Made by a program: the position numbers and the translations under genes | Shown: positions 35,285 through 45,787 of the stretch, in pieces | How the letters are laid out: each line of letters opens with the position of its first letter | How positions within the stretch are numbered: position 1 is the first letter of the stretch | Notes under the pieces: generated by a model | Seen by the model: the letters and a program-made list of their open reading frames with translations, nothing else | What the model was told of the DNA's origin: nothing | Database searches by the model: none | NCBI RefSeq assembly: GCF_000315625.1 | Contig: NW_005434574.1 | Coordinates: 61,150 to 125,149, forward strand | Source: Guillardia theta CCMP2712 | Lineage: Eukaryota; Cryptophyceae; Pyrenomonadales; Geminigeraceae | Reading direction: 5' to 3' | DNA: 64,000 bases

Positions 35285-35690
35285 GGGAGGAGCCTGACGG
35301 TGGCCAGCCGGAAGGGGTGGAGGAGGAAGGGAGGATCTGCCGGAAGGGGTGGAGGAGGAAGGGAAGGGGTGGAGGAGGAGGGAGGATCTGCCGGAAGGGG
35401 TGGAGGAGGTGTGAGGTATCGAAGGGGTGAGTAGAGCAGGGAGGGAGGGAGGAACTCCCTGAATGGGTAGAAGAGGAAAGGAAGAACTCCCGAATGGGTG
35501 GAAGAGGTGTGAGGTATCGAAGGAGCGGAGCGAGGATCTCAGAGTCTGCCGATCTGCCGGAAGGGGTGGAGGAGGGAGGGAGGATCTGCCGGAAGGGTGG
35601 AGGAGGGAGGGAGGATCTGCCGGAAGGGTGGAGGAGGAAGGGAGGATCTGCCGGAAGGGTGGAGGAGGAAGGAGGCTCAAAGGGAGGCTA
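35285..35690. repeat. 31-33 bp minisatellite
   Basis: At least seven copies of a GAGGATCTGCCGGAAGG-type unit followed by GGTGGAGGAGG, with length variants and one degenerate block near 35,430-35,560. All frames through it are repetitive. 35,700-36,000 is unremarkable DNA ending in a GGGGTGGGGG tract. Confidence 0.85.
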
Positions 35691-36024
35691 GAAGGAGGGC
35701 TAGAGGGAGGAACTACTGCTGGAGCTACTGAAGCTGCTACTGAAGGAACTACCGGAAGGAAACTGAGACGACTGAGGGAGGGCTACAGGAGCGGACCTAC
35801 AGGAGCGGACGGACCTACCTGGTCGGAAATGACCAGATCCCTGCGACATCCGCCGTTGAATTTCTTACGGCTTACAGGGAGGGGGTGGGGTACTGCACGG
35901 TCAGCATCCGAGCAGGTGGGGTGGGGGTGGATACTTAAGTTTGGTTCGCTGACATGATGACGGGAGTACCGGTCTTAACTTTTACTCATCATCTCTTCCC
36001 GGCCTCTTCCTCGAGGAGTCGTCT

Positions 36025-36495
36025 CACTGCTCACCGTCAGTGATCGGACGGCCCGGTCGGACTGAGCCCGGCCCGCGGCCGCGCCCCCCGGCCCATCGAG
36101 TCTGAGTGAATGAGTGAGTGAGAGTTGAACAATCAGTACGCTGTCGCCGCACTTCCAGTGACGCCCGGCCCGGGCCCGCGGGCCGAGCCACTGGCCTTGC
36201 TGAGCCGCTGAGTGAAAATAGGCTTCCGGGAAGCAACCAGGCGGCGCCAATCACGTCGGACTTGCCGCCGCGCTGAGGGCCGGGCGGCCCGTGCACTGCA
36301 CCCGGCACTGCGCATGACAGTGCGATCGGCCCGAACTTGTGCCTTGACTCAGTGAACTGGAACCGTACTGCAACCGAGCAAACCGGGACCAAGTACCGCA
36401 GCCCGTCACCTGCTCAGGCTAACTTGGAACGATCGCTCCGAGGCTCCTCAGGGCCTTCAGCCAACGTGCAGGACTCGAATAGTATACTGAGGGCC
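36025..36495. other. GC-rich CGG/GGCC and GACTGAG island
   Basis: Word content is dominated by GGCCCGG, CGGCCG, GACTGAG, CAGTGAC and GAGTGAGTGA. It lies directly beside the G-run tract at 35,875-35,930. No coding evidence. 36,496-36,824 has CAAACAAACAAT repeats and no gene. Confidence 0.6.
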
Positions 36496-36824
36496 TATGT
36501 GAGGCCTTACAGCAGCAGATATTAACAGACAAGACATGCAAAGAGCAATCATCTGGCAAATACAAACAAACAATGCAGGAAATACAAACAAACAATACAA
36601 ACGATGCAAGAAGAACGAACTCGTAAGGTCAGGCAGCGACAGCGAGGAAGGATGTCCGATCGACGGAAGAAGGATGTCGGAGGGAGCACAAGATGCAGGT
36701 CCTGTCGTCTCAGTTTCTCCTCCATCTTCAGTACCCGCTGACGCCCATATCTAGCTCAGCATCAGATCTTCTTGCAGACCCCTGCAGAAACAGTCAGCAG
36801 GCTGGCTCTTAGCAAGCTCAGAAG

Positions 36825-38795
36825 CTACCACGGAAGGAACAGCTTCCTCTGCTCATCATAGACATAGCAGAACGCGTTGCCGGGCTTGGCACATTCATCC
36901 TGATAGCTGCAGACCCACACCTCGTACTTCCGCGCGATCATCAAGTTTCCTAGTCCCCCCGACCTGAAGCTTTTGACCCTTGCGCGCTGCCCTTGGTTGA
37001 CTTGATCCCACGTGTAGAGCATTCGGCAGGTGATGTAAGCCGGGTAAACTGCCCACACTTGCATTGGCTCCTCAGGACCTGATTCAAGCGGCGAAGCGCC
37101 TGCTGGAGTCGTGGTGGGCATGGAGGTTGTCGTGGGAAAGGAGGTTGTCGTGGTAGGAAAGGGAGTCGTCGTGGTAGGAAAGGGGGTCGTAGTGGTAGGA
37201 ATGGAGGTCGTTGCGGGAGGGCTGCATGCCACTGTGACAGAATCGGTGTAGAGCTGGGCGACCTGGGAGGGAGTCAGAACTCCATCGTAAACCCGAAAGT
37301 CGTCAAGACCGCCGTCCGTCTTCCCGTCTCCTGACCAGTGCGAACGAGCGAGGTACCATCCTCTCTGTGCCACGTTTGACACTGAGTAGAGCCTGTCTGT
37401 CTCACAGGCATCACACACCAGTACATTGTCAACCCAGATGAACCACTTGTTTGCCAATGCGCTCCCATCATCAGGGTAGATTGAGATCACGAACTGATGC
37501 CAGATCGAGATCATGTAATTGTAGTAGCTGTCGACGATGACATTGCTTGCTCCATGGTATGAGTGCACCTGAAACAGCCTCTGGTCAGTGGCTGGCTCCG
37601 GCACTGCCACCAGCCAGTTGTTGTTAGACTGACCCCCCCCGAAGTCGAAGAAGCGAGCATACGATCCACTCCCAGCACTCATGTAGCCCCAAAAACTGAC
37701 AGTAATCCCGCTCGTCTGCTGGATGCTGCCTAAGTCCAGCCGGCTGTCCATTGTCATGTACTGCTGGGCCCCGCTCGCACTGAAGTGCACGCACCCCTGC
37801 CCTCGTTTGCAATTCGCAGCAGAGTCGTGGGTTGCCCCATGGTTGGTAGCGTTGTAGCCATTCCCGCTGCTGTCCTTCCCCAAGTCGTTAGGGTCATCGA
37901 AGGTATACCATACCAGCGGTTGGAATATTTCACGATGATGTGCGCTCCAGTTGAAGCTGAGAGGCGGGGGTGTTGAAATCAGCCCTGCTGTTGTGGTTGG
38001 AGCCGGTGTAGTGGTGGTTCTGAGGGCAGTTGTAGTCTGAGGTTGTGTAGTCGGCGGGGAGAGTGCAGTTATGATGAAGGAAGTCGTAATGTCGTTGAAG
38101 TTATAGTCTACCAGGCATAAAACGTCGGAGGTGAGGGTCAGGGTTCTGCCCTTGTACTCATGCTCAAAGAGCTCGACTTGAAGACCTGATGGTATCTTGA
38201 TAGAGCTGAGAACATCGTTGGATATGCCCATCTGATCTAAGTTGTAGCTTCCTGGTCCAAGTGTGCTACTCGAGCCAAGGTACCAGCAATCAACATAGAA
38301 CGTTGCTTTCTTGACAGGGGTAGGCGAGGGGGGAGGTGGTACAGGTGCAGGTGTAGTAGTGACTTTGACTCTCTCGACATCACATCCAGCTTCGTTCTGA
38401 CATGCTCTCACGTTTGAATCCCAACGAGCGAATGGCGGCCAAGACGAATGATAGCAAGTCAAGTTATTTCCTGTCAGGTCCAAGACACTCAGTGACGATA
38501 ATCCAGCGAAGGCCTTTGACGAAATACAAGTGAGATTGTTGTCTGAGAGATACAGTTGCTGCAAACCCGAGAGCCCGTCGAAGGTTCCATTGAGTATGTT
38601 CTGAATTCCTCGGCTCTGCATGGGTAGTGAACTGCAGCTGCCCGCGCAGCTTCCCTCTCTCGTGAGCAACCCTGCATCTGAGACGTGAAACAAGCAGCCT
38701 CCGCAGCTCCTGTTGCTCGCTCCCTCGGCCTGTCCCATCAGGCCTCCTACAGCAACTCCCAGCACTAGCACGCACAATCCTTGCCGCCCCTGCAT
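36825..38795 (-). CDS. Secreted LRR / crystallin-like / LamG-like mosaic protein
   Basis: Intronless, 656 residues from the ATG at 38,795 (the frame is open a little further, but only from a TTG). A signal peptide (LCVLVLGVAVGGLMGQAEG) leads to two leucine-rich repeats (LQQLYLSDNNLTCI, LSVLDLTGNNLTCY). A Thr/Pro linker and a beta-gamma-crystallin-like segment follow (ATFYVDCWYLGSSSTLGPGSY ending before DITTSFII). After a second Thr-rich linker comes a concanavalin-like LamG domain (WYTFDDPNDLGKDSSGNGYN; LDDFRVYDGVLTPSQV). A mucin-like TTTTPFP repeat and a Cys-containing C-terminal domain finish it. No membrane anchor, so it is predicted to be extracellular or wall-associated, binding glycans or protein. 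The linkers should be heavily O-glycosylated. Domain calls rest on motif recognition; LRR and LamG are the surest. Confidence 0.85.
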   Translation of the reverse strand: MQGRQGLCVLVLGVAVGGLMGQAEGASNRSCGGCLFHVSDAGLLTREGSCAGSCSSLPMQSRGIQNILNGTFDGLSGLQQLYLSDNNLTCISSKAFAGLSSLSVLDLTGNNLTCYHSSWPPFARWDSNVRACQNEAGCDVERVKVTTTPAPVPPPPSPTPVKKATFYVDCWYLGSSSTLGPGSYNLDQMGISNDVLSSIKIPSGLQVELFEHEYKGRTLTLTSDVLCLVDYNFNDITTSFIITALSPPTTQPQTTTALRTTTTPAPTTTAGLISTPPPLSFNWSAHHREIFQPLVWYTFDDPNDLGKDSSGNGYNATNHGATHDSAANCKRGQGCVHFSASGAQQYMTMDSRLDLGSIQQTSGITVSFWGYMSAGSGSYARFFDFGGGQSNNNWLVAVPEPATDQRLFQVHSYHGASNVIVDSYYNYMISIWHQFVISIYPDDGSALANKWFIWVDNVLVCDACETDRLYSVSNVAQRGWYLARSHWSGDGKTDGGLDDFRVYDGVLTPSQVAQLYTDSVTVACSPPATTSIPTTTTPFPTTTTPFPTTTTSFPTTTSMPTTTPAGASPLESGPEEPMQVWAVYPAYITCRMLYTWDQVNQGQRARVKSFRSGGLGNLMIARKYEVWVCSYQDECAKPGNAFCYVYDEQRKLFLPW

Positions 38796-38849
38796 GGTCT
38801 CCCAGCACAAGGCCCCTCCTTTTGACCACGGGTACTTTTATCATTCATT

Positions 38850-39445
38850 AGCCACCACCGGTACGGTCAAAGTGTGCAGTCCTAGCTAGAACACTGAGTG
38901 ACCGAAACAAAGTAGCAGGCAAAGTACCGGTCCTTACTTCCCCTGATACGTCACTAGTAGTATCGCACTCGGCCGGCGGCCGACTTGGTAACACAGTCCC
39001 CGGCCCTGGCGGCTGAGGGCCCCGGGCCCCGGCCGGGACTCGGGCCCCGGAGGCCCGCCGGGCCCTCGCAAGGCTTGCCTGCCTGCCGGCGAGTCGGAAT
39101 CCGATCGCTGAGTGGAGTCCGAGTCCCCGGCCCGCCGGCGCCCCGCCAGCCAGGCCGCAGTGCGGCGCGGCCAGGATCGGACAGGCCGCTTCACGGTCAT
39201 TGGAAGTCACTGAGGCTCAGGCTTCAATGTGAAGCCTGAGAGCGGACCGTGCGGCAGCGCCGGCCGGCACTGTCACAGTGACGGTGTATCATAGTAGCCC
39301 ATTAGAGTCTTCACGGTTCTGGCAGACTCAAGACGAGCCTCGATCATCAAGTTCGCCGCCGCCGCCGCGCCCCGGGCCCGGCCGTCACGGAGTCGGAGTC
39401 CGCCATAGTCACCGGCCTCAAGCACACTATCGACTGGGAAGGAAC
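38850..39445. other. GC-rich island
   Basis: Runs of GGCCCCGG, CCGGCGAGTC and CACTGAGG words sharply different from both flanks. It starts about 55 bp upstream of the ATG at 38,795 and could hold that gene's promoter. 39,446-40,227 has no supported gene: a minus-strand frame at 39,347-39,649 looks partly protein-like but lacks splice context. Confidence 0.55.
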
Positions 39446-40227
39446 ACAGACCACCTTAGCAGTCATTGTTGACGATTCTTTTATAGTCGAGGGGCAGCCA
39501 CCAGGGGTGGTGAGGCTCCTCACGCACGAGCGAGCATCCCTCGTGTGTCCGCTTAAATCTGCTGCCTGCTCCTCCTCGAGGTTCAGCAAATCGTACCAGT
39601 ACAGGAGACACTCTGTCGCCCAACAGAGGTTGATAGGGACTTCGAGCACTCAATGACATCAAGTCTGACAAAGTCTTTATGCTCACATTCCATGAAATTT
39701 GATAAGAAATCATCCAACTTCACGATTTTATACAAGGTGCATTGGGATCCTAAGTGATTTGGGGTCTAGAATTCATATTCGAACTCATCGAAATACGTGA
39801 GCATGCATCTGTTGGTGTGGAGGTTTCATGCTTTCTGCTGGAGCAGTTGGTCGATTGCAGTCATGAGAAATACCACATATAGTATTCTGCACGTGTTCAA
39901 AAGGTGATTTGACGAATTTTAGATTCGTTCTTTGCAATGTTGAGCAAATCCCAATATCCGTTCATTTGTGTACGGCTGGCACTTGAGAAGAAGCTTGCAG
40001 TGATCTATAGAAATATTGAAGAGAATTCTGGAGTGTTGTTTTTTCACAGCACAGGTCAAACTTGGAGCTCTCTACGTCTAGCTCATGAGAGAGAGTCCTT
40101 GTTTGCGCTCCTATCTTTATCCCGCCTCATATATATAGTTTGTTCGTCCTGACTCTGAATCAAGTCAACATAAGACAATGCAAGTGCGGTGAGGTCAATC
40201 GTTGCCTCCCAAGTCAAACTGACTGCC

Positions 40228-40301
40228 TGTTGCCTTGCTCCCTCAGCCTGTCCCATCAGGCCTCCTACAGCAACTCCCTGCACTAGTAGCACGCACAAAC
40301 T
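40228..40301 (-). pseudogene. Duplicated signal-peptide fragment of the 38.8-kb gene
   Basis: About 65 bp nearly identical to the signal-peptide region of the gene at 36,825-38,795: QGVAVGGLMGQAEG here against LGVAVGGLMGQAEG there. It lies on the same strand about 1.5 kb upstream. Similarity stops abruptly after the signal peptide and no LRR or later domain follows. This looks like a relic of tandem duplication. Confidence 0.65.
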
Positions 40302-40487
40302 TCACTGGCGGCCGCACTTGCGGCATCGAGAAGCGGACAGGGGTAAGAGCCTCTTCTTGGACCGGTCCTTGGTACCTCTGTGCAGGGGGGCGAGGACCCC
40401 TCCTCTGAGGTATCCGGTTCAGACCGGCGGTTCGCCTAGTGGGCCCCTTGAGCTGTGCCGAGTCATGACTGCGACTGTCCTCTCTCA

Positions 40488-40619
40488 CTAATTTTTAACT
40501 TAACTCCTAGAGCTCGGGTGATCTGACACTGCGCCGCCCTTTGTCCGGGCCTGCTGCGCCCGGGCGGACGGCAGTGAACGTCTTTTTTTCCTTTTACTCA
40601 ACGTTAAGTTAAAAATCAG
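40488..40619. mobile_element. 132-bp element bounded by 17-bp inverted repeats (MITE-like)
   Basis: Left end CTAATTTTTAACTTAAC (40,488-40,504). The right end, 40,603-40,619, is its reverse complement with one mismatch. The interior is GC-rich (CCGGGCCTGCTGCGCCCGG) with no coding capacity. No clear target-site duplication was found, so a stable hairpin transcript or a chance foldback remains possible. Confidence 0.4.
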
Positions 40620-40844
40620 TACGTGGACAATCTGCCGGAGAGCAGTAGATGATACCGTCAATGACAGTTGAGCCGTTGAAGCCGTTGGAACCGTTGAAGA
40701 AGCCACTCGGTACCCCTGCTGTCCGGCGATTGGGGAATACCGGTTCTCGAAGGTAGCCTTCGGGAACCGTCCTCACCACCAGCACCCCAACATGACCCGA
40801 GGGGTTCAGCCTACCTTGGGCTCTGAGCACGGGTACTCAAAGAA

Positions 40845-41235
40845 TGATAGCTCCGGTGATTGAAGGGGGTGGTGCCCAACAGTCTTAGTTGTCGTCACGT
40901 GTTATCGCAACATAGGGGTGGCAGGGGCGCTTTGCCATGTATGCCCTAGGACTTGGTGGCTATCATCATAAGCAAAGGTAGGGCTGACGTGTATAGGGGG
41001 GATAGGGTCCCTGTTAAATTATATGGAGGGGATGCCAAGGAGTTGGTCCTGTAGGGGTGGGGTGGTAACATCCAAATTCCACGCCGGTAGAAGGGGTGGG
41101 GTAGGGATTTATTATTTATTATTATCCCTTTTCGTGCCAACCTACCAGACACGTCCAGCTCGAAAACAAGGGGGGGGGTGGGCTCGAGGAAGGGGTACTT
41201 TGATGGGCCTTGGTTGGGTGGGGTAGAACAGCAAA
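40845..41235. other. G-run tract upstream of surface-protein gene
   Basis: Many GGGGTGGGG, GGGGTAC and AGGGGGG runs, strand-asymmetric toward G, ending about 120 bp before the ATG at 41,355. Capable of G-quadruplex formation. Function unknown. Confidence 0.5.
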
Positions 41236-41354
41236 ATTCTGGAGGTTGAGCTAACCTCATCTGAAGGCCTGCATTTGCGCGTTTTGCATCAAAAGTGACA
41301 GGAGAGCAGGAGAGCAGGAGAGCTGCAGAGCTGCAGAGCGTCGCTGGCGGCAGA

Positions 41355-43565
41355 ATGAGAGGCATGAAGATGTACTGGTTTTCTTGTTGTCTGCTCTTGT
41401 TCAGCTCCTACGTCGCTACGCCGGCGCATGCTTCAGTTGCGATAGCAGAAATGAGTACTCCGCAACCTTTCGTTTCTTCGTCGTCGAGCACTCCTCTTGC
41501 ACATTCCTCTTCCAGCACTCCTCCTCATTCATCTTCTTCAAGCACCCCTGCTCCTTCCTCTTCTTCCAGTGCATCGTTGTCCTCTTCTTCCAGTGCACTT
41601 CTACTGTACTCGTCTTCTAGTGCTCTTCCATTGTCCTCTTCTTCTGCTAAAGCTCTTCCTTCATCTTCGTCCTCCAGTGCTTCACTAGTTTCATCTTCTT
41701 CAAGTACTCCTTACATATCTTTCTCCTCCACTCCCATTCCAACATCTCTGACTACATCTCCCCCCTCCATCTCATCATCTCCCTCAATGCTATCCTCTGC
41801 ATACAGTTCCTCTCTTTCCACCATTGCATCCTCTACCTTGACACCATCGCCTACCGCCTTTGTATCAGCTGCATCAACTACGCCACAACTCTCGACTGGA
41901 CCTATGGTACCTGAAATCAGCGTCTCAATCCACGACTCCTCAACGGCTCTACCTGCTTCAACTGATTCGATTTCCATCGCGGCCTCTGCTTCTTTCTCTA
42001 CACCTACACCCTCCACCTGCGGCAACGGAATTCTTGAGCCGACGGAAGGTTGCGATGACGGAAACACTTTCAACAATGATGGATGCAGCTCCACGTGTAC
42101 AGTTGAGGCCTACTGGACATGCAGCAGCCAAGAAGGTGCAACCTCGGTGTGCAGCATGCTAGTAATCCCCAAGTGGACGGGGTTGTCAGTTCTGAGTGGG
42201 ACAAACTATGCGGGAATGACAAACGAGCTTGCTGTCCTGGTTTCCTCCAACTTCCCTCTCAGGATCGGGAGCAACTTCTCCATCGTAGGCCTCAACGTCT
42301 CCATTGATGGCAACTCTCAATTCGTCTCTGTGTCAGGCAAAGACATCTCGCCGCAGGCCGTCTGGACCGCGAGCGAGGGGCGGCTGACCCTGTTTGTTAC
42401 GAGCAATGTCAATGCTGTCTCCTTCACAGTGAAGGTACAGAACCCGTCCTACTCTCGAGACCCCATCCTACTAGGAGCCGAGTGCTTCGGCTGCGTAAGC
42501 TTCGCTCCTTCCTACATTGTCTACAATGGCTCGCTTGGGAGCGGGCTGGCAACAACATTGCTTCCTCCCAGCACCTGCGGGAAGAACGCCGATGGAGTGG
42601 CTTTGTACGGCTCATCATGTCAGTACACGTGTTATGGAGTCGTCTCGGGCGAGTTCTGCGTGTGCATGTCTGGACAGTTCGGCCCGGGCTGCTCGCAGAC
42701 GTTAGGGGCGCCGACTCAGAGCCTCACGATGACGGTTTCGCCGGACCAGGAGACATCGATCCAGGGGTCAGGTGGGCTTTCTGTCAGTCTGCCAGCTGGG
42801 GCCCTAGCGAGCTCTCAGCCAATCAGCGTTTCGGTGTATAACGTCTCGAATCTGGACCTGAGCAAAGGGAGTTCGCAGACGCTTGTCGCAGCTGGACCAG
42901 TCATTGTCTTCTCTCCAGCTGGGCTCAAGTTTAACAAGTACATCACCATCAACATTCCTTACGAACCCAGCCGGATAACAGCTGGGCTGGAGCCGTACGT
43001 GTTCTACTACAATGCGATGGCGGCAGACCCATGGGAGCGGCAGATTTCGACGGCGAAACCAACGGCTTCTCCTCCTGTGCTCGAGGCTCAAATCAACCAC
43101 TTCTCTGGATTTGTACCCCTCGGAGCCCCTCCTCCTCCCACCACAACGACAACGACGACTCCTGCTACAACAAGCCCTCCATCCTCTCCTCCCGGGTCAG
43201 TCGTGATCGGACAATCGACATCGCCGACAGCTCAGTCACCTTCGTCTTCCCCTGCTGATTCAGCGTCTACACCCGTTCCAGATTCTTCAGGTGGTGGGAG
43301 CTCGGTGGTTGCCATCGCTGCTGGGGTAGCTGGAGCTGCCGGAGCGGCGGTCCTTGTGTGCTGCCTGCTCTGGCTGCTGAGGAAGAGAAAGACGAGGAGG
43401 GTTGACAATGATGCTGAGGAACTGCTCATCAGACCTTATCCTGGGGACGCGAGGCAGCCAAGCCATGTGATAGTTCCAATATCCGATGAGGCGCAGCAGG
43501 AAGAGCATCCCTTCGAGAGGAAAGAGGAAGGGGACTCAACATCTGACTCGCGGCAGGCATGGTGA
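41355..43565 (+). CDS. Ser-rich type I surface protein with DUF4215 and ZU5-like modules
   Basis: Intronless, 736 residues from the ATG at 41,355 (a longer frame starts only at GTG). Signal peptide (MYWFSCCLLLFSSYVATPAHA), then about 190 residues of Ser/Thr/Pro mucin-like repeats (SSSSTP). A Cys-rich DUF4215/Myxococcus-type repeat follows (CGNGILEPTEGCDDGN, DGCSSTC). Further on are an EGF-like cluster (CVCMSGQFGPGC) and a ZU5-like domain (GLSVSLPAGALASSQPISV; INHFSGFVPL). After a Thr/Pro stalk comes one transmembrane helix (VAIAAGVAGAAGAAVLVCCL) with a basic stop-transfer RKRKTRR and an acidic tail of about 60 residues. Probably a glycosylated plasma-membrane adhesion or sensor protein with a short cytosolic tail. 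Topology is well supported; function is inferred. Confidence 0.85.
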   Translation: MRGMKMYWFSCCLLLFSSYVATPAHASVAIAEMSTPQPFVSSSSSTPLAHSSSSTPPHSSSSSTPAPSSSSSASLSSSSSALLLYSSSSALPLSSSSAKALPSSSSSSASLVSSSSSTPYISFSSTPIPTSLTTSPPSISSSPSMLSSAYSSSLSTIASSTLTPSPTAFVSAASTTPQLSTGPMVPEISVSIHDSSTALPASTDSISIAASASFSTPTPSTCGNGILEPTEGCDDGNTFNNDGCSSTCTVEAYWTCSSQEGATSVCSMLVIPKWTGLSVLSGTNYAGMTNELAVLVSSNFPLRIGSNFSIVGLNVSIDGNSQFVSVSGKDISPQAVWTASEGRLTLFVTSNVNAVSFTVKVQNPSYSRDPILLGAECFGCVSFAPSYIVYNGSLGSGLATTLLPPSTCGKNADGVALYGSSCQYTCYGVVSGEFCVCMSGQFGPGCSQTLGAPTQSLTMTVSPDQETSIQGSGGLSVSLPAGALASSQPISVSVYNVSNLDLSKGSSQTLVAAGPVIVFSPAGLKFNKYITINIPYEPSRITAGLEPYVFYYNAMAADPWERQISTAKPTASPPVLEAQINHFSGFVPLGAPPPPTTTTTTTPATTSPPSSPPGSVVIGQSTSPTAQSPSSSPADSASTPVPDSSGGGSSVVAIAAGVAGAAGAAVLVCCLLWLLRKRKTRRVDNDAEELLIRPYPGDARQPSHVIVPISDEAQQEEHPFERKEEGDSTSDSRQAW

Positions 43566-45787
43566 AGGCATCAAGGCCTTACAGACGTATAGTTTGCTTC
43601 TGATTGTCAGTTTCTCGGCAGATGTACTATTGCATCAAGTAAGAAAGGTGAAGCGTGTGGGTAGGTGAAGTTCCAGTATGTTCATCAGGTTTGTAAGGAG
43701 CTTCACTCCTAATTTTCAATATGCTAAAGAGGTTGTAAAATTATTTGAAAAGGTTGTAAAATCAAAGATTGAAAGCCTGCAGGTGTTTTTCTCCTCACAT
43801 AGTGATAACTCTTCTTGCCTTTCTCTGTCATTCACACCTTGTTCATTCTTTACATTAGCGAGAGCGACTGCCTGTCAGCTTGTCGAATCACAGCAACTTT
43901 TCATCTTGAAGATCAAGATCCTGACACGAAGTCGTAAACACAGGTGCTCCTGCTTCTACAAGAGTTGGAACCGAAAGCAAGCATAAATCTGTTTCATCAC
44001 TAGTTCTTTTCTTGACAGACTCATCCCACCGTCAGTCTGTATACTATGTTCCCCCCTCCTTCCTTTTGCTCCCTCCCCCTCCCTTCCATCTGGTTTTTGC
44101 TCAATTCTCCCTTTCCATCTCTCCCCTCTCCCTTCGTCATTTATCCCTCTCTCTTTTTCACCCTCCCGTCCCAACCCCCCCTTCTCCTTCCTCCCTCTCC
44201 TTTCTTGTAGATCAGAGTTTAATCAAAGTCAGGATCCCACCCTGCTCTACAATTCTCCCTCCCTCTCCCTTCCCCTCCCTCCCTTCCCTCCCTCCCTTCC
44301 CTTCCTTCCTCCCCTCCTTCCCTTCCTTCCTCCCCTCCCTCCCTCCCTTCCCTCCCTCCCTCCTTCCCTCCCCTCTCCTACCCTCTCGCCCCTCCCTCTC
44401 TCCCTTCAACTTTGCCCTTCTACATCTCCTGCCTACCATGAATTCGTTTGGTTTTTCCCCTTTCCACCTACGTCTGCCTTATAACCCTCCCCTGCCTTTC
44501 CTTCCTTCTTTTCCTCCTCATCTAATTGTTCCTTTCCCAACCTGCGCATCTCCCTTACCCTTCTTTCCTTCCCGTACCTCCCTCTCTCCCCTCACCTTCC
44601 TTGCACCTTCCCTGCTATCTCTCAATCACTGCGGCACAACACCGCATTTGCTCTTCCTCCTTCCCGAGGGTTGTGTGTACAACAATGACCTTCCATATCA
44701 CTTTTTTCAACCTCTCCAACTCTTTGACTGCCTCCTCCCTTTCACCCTCACGTCCCTCCTCCCTTTCACCCTCACGTCCCTCCTACTCTCACCTATTTTC
44801 CCATCGTCCTCTCCCCTGTATATTATCTTTCTCTTCCTAACTTAGGGACCTACTCTCACCATCCCCTCCTCTACATCTCTCCCCTCCTTCCCTTGGCTTC
44901 CCTGCGCTCCCGTCTCCTCCCCTTCCTCCCTCCTCCCTCTCTCTCCCTCCCTCCTCTCCGTCTCTTCGCATTTCTCTTTTGCCAAAAGTTGCTACCAGCC
45001 TCGCCAAAAGTTGCTACCACGAAGTACGTTACAGTGTAACTGAAACAGTTACATGTATCGCCATATGTACTCGTAGGAGGACCTAGGAGGGTCCCTAGCG
45101 AATAAAGAAGTTCGGAGGCCTGGCTCCCGCAGTGAAATAGATGGGGTACTTATGAAGACAAAGGACCGGGTGGTGAAGCTACCAGTTTCTTAGGGGGTCC
45201 TAGGAACTCGGCCGGTATGCTGGGCAGTTGCTACCGTGAGAAAAATTGTTTATTTTCCGGAAGGAAGTCTTTTTCTCACGGAATATTTCAATTTTGTATA
45301 TAAATTTCGTTCTTATTTGTTTAAAGTTGAAACAAACCGAGAAAATTGCAGACGATCTTTGAACCTTTTCCGTACCGTCCCCTGAATCGGAGGGCAGCGG
45401 TAAATGTCCCATCGGAAGGGTTCTTAGGCTAGAAGTAGGCTATTTCACAATAACTTAACTTAATTTTTCCGACAAAGTGACTAACACCAAGTGCAATTAG
45501 CCAAGATGTTGGTTATTTCCCATCCGAACGGGCTGTCGCGCCGACAATGCAGGTAACTAAGGCAGCAAGGAGGAGGAAGAGATGGACAGAGAGAGGAAGA
45601 AGGAGAGGAGACAAGGGATCAGATGATGAAACAATTGTTGACTGTGCTCAGACGCAAATCGAGGGGGGTGGGAGGAAGCTGTAAGACAGGAACGAGGGCA
45701 TTTCGTCGCAAGGATTTCTTGTTGCTTACAAGGCTATCTTGCAGTGATCCTGAGCCAGCAGTGCACGAGTGACTGAGGATCTTTGAT
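43566..45787. other. Intergenic: polypyrimidine tract and small hairpins
   Basis: 43,566-44,030 shows no feature. 44,030-44,990 is a long C/T-rich, mirror-like tract (CCCTCCCTTCC); its long frames are compositional. TCGCCAAAAGTTGCTACCA is present at 45,000-45,018, and an almost complete copy lies just upstream at about 44,979. A hairpin TGTAACTG-AAA-CAGTTACA lies at 45,035-45,053. A 12-bp inverted repeat CCGTGAGAAAAA / TTTTTCTCACGG spans 45,234-45,281. The rest precedes the scaffold gene. Confidence 0.6.

Noticed and set aside
44012-44845. 277-codon Pro/Ser/Leu frame
   Set aside because: Produced by a polypyrimidine tract; no splice sites or domain.
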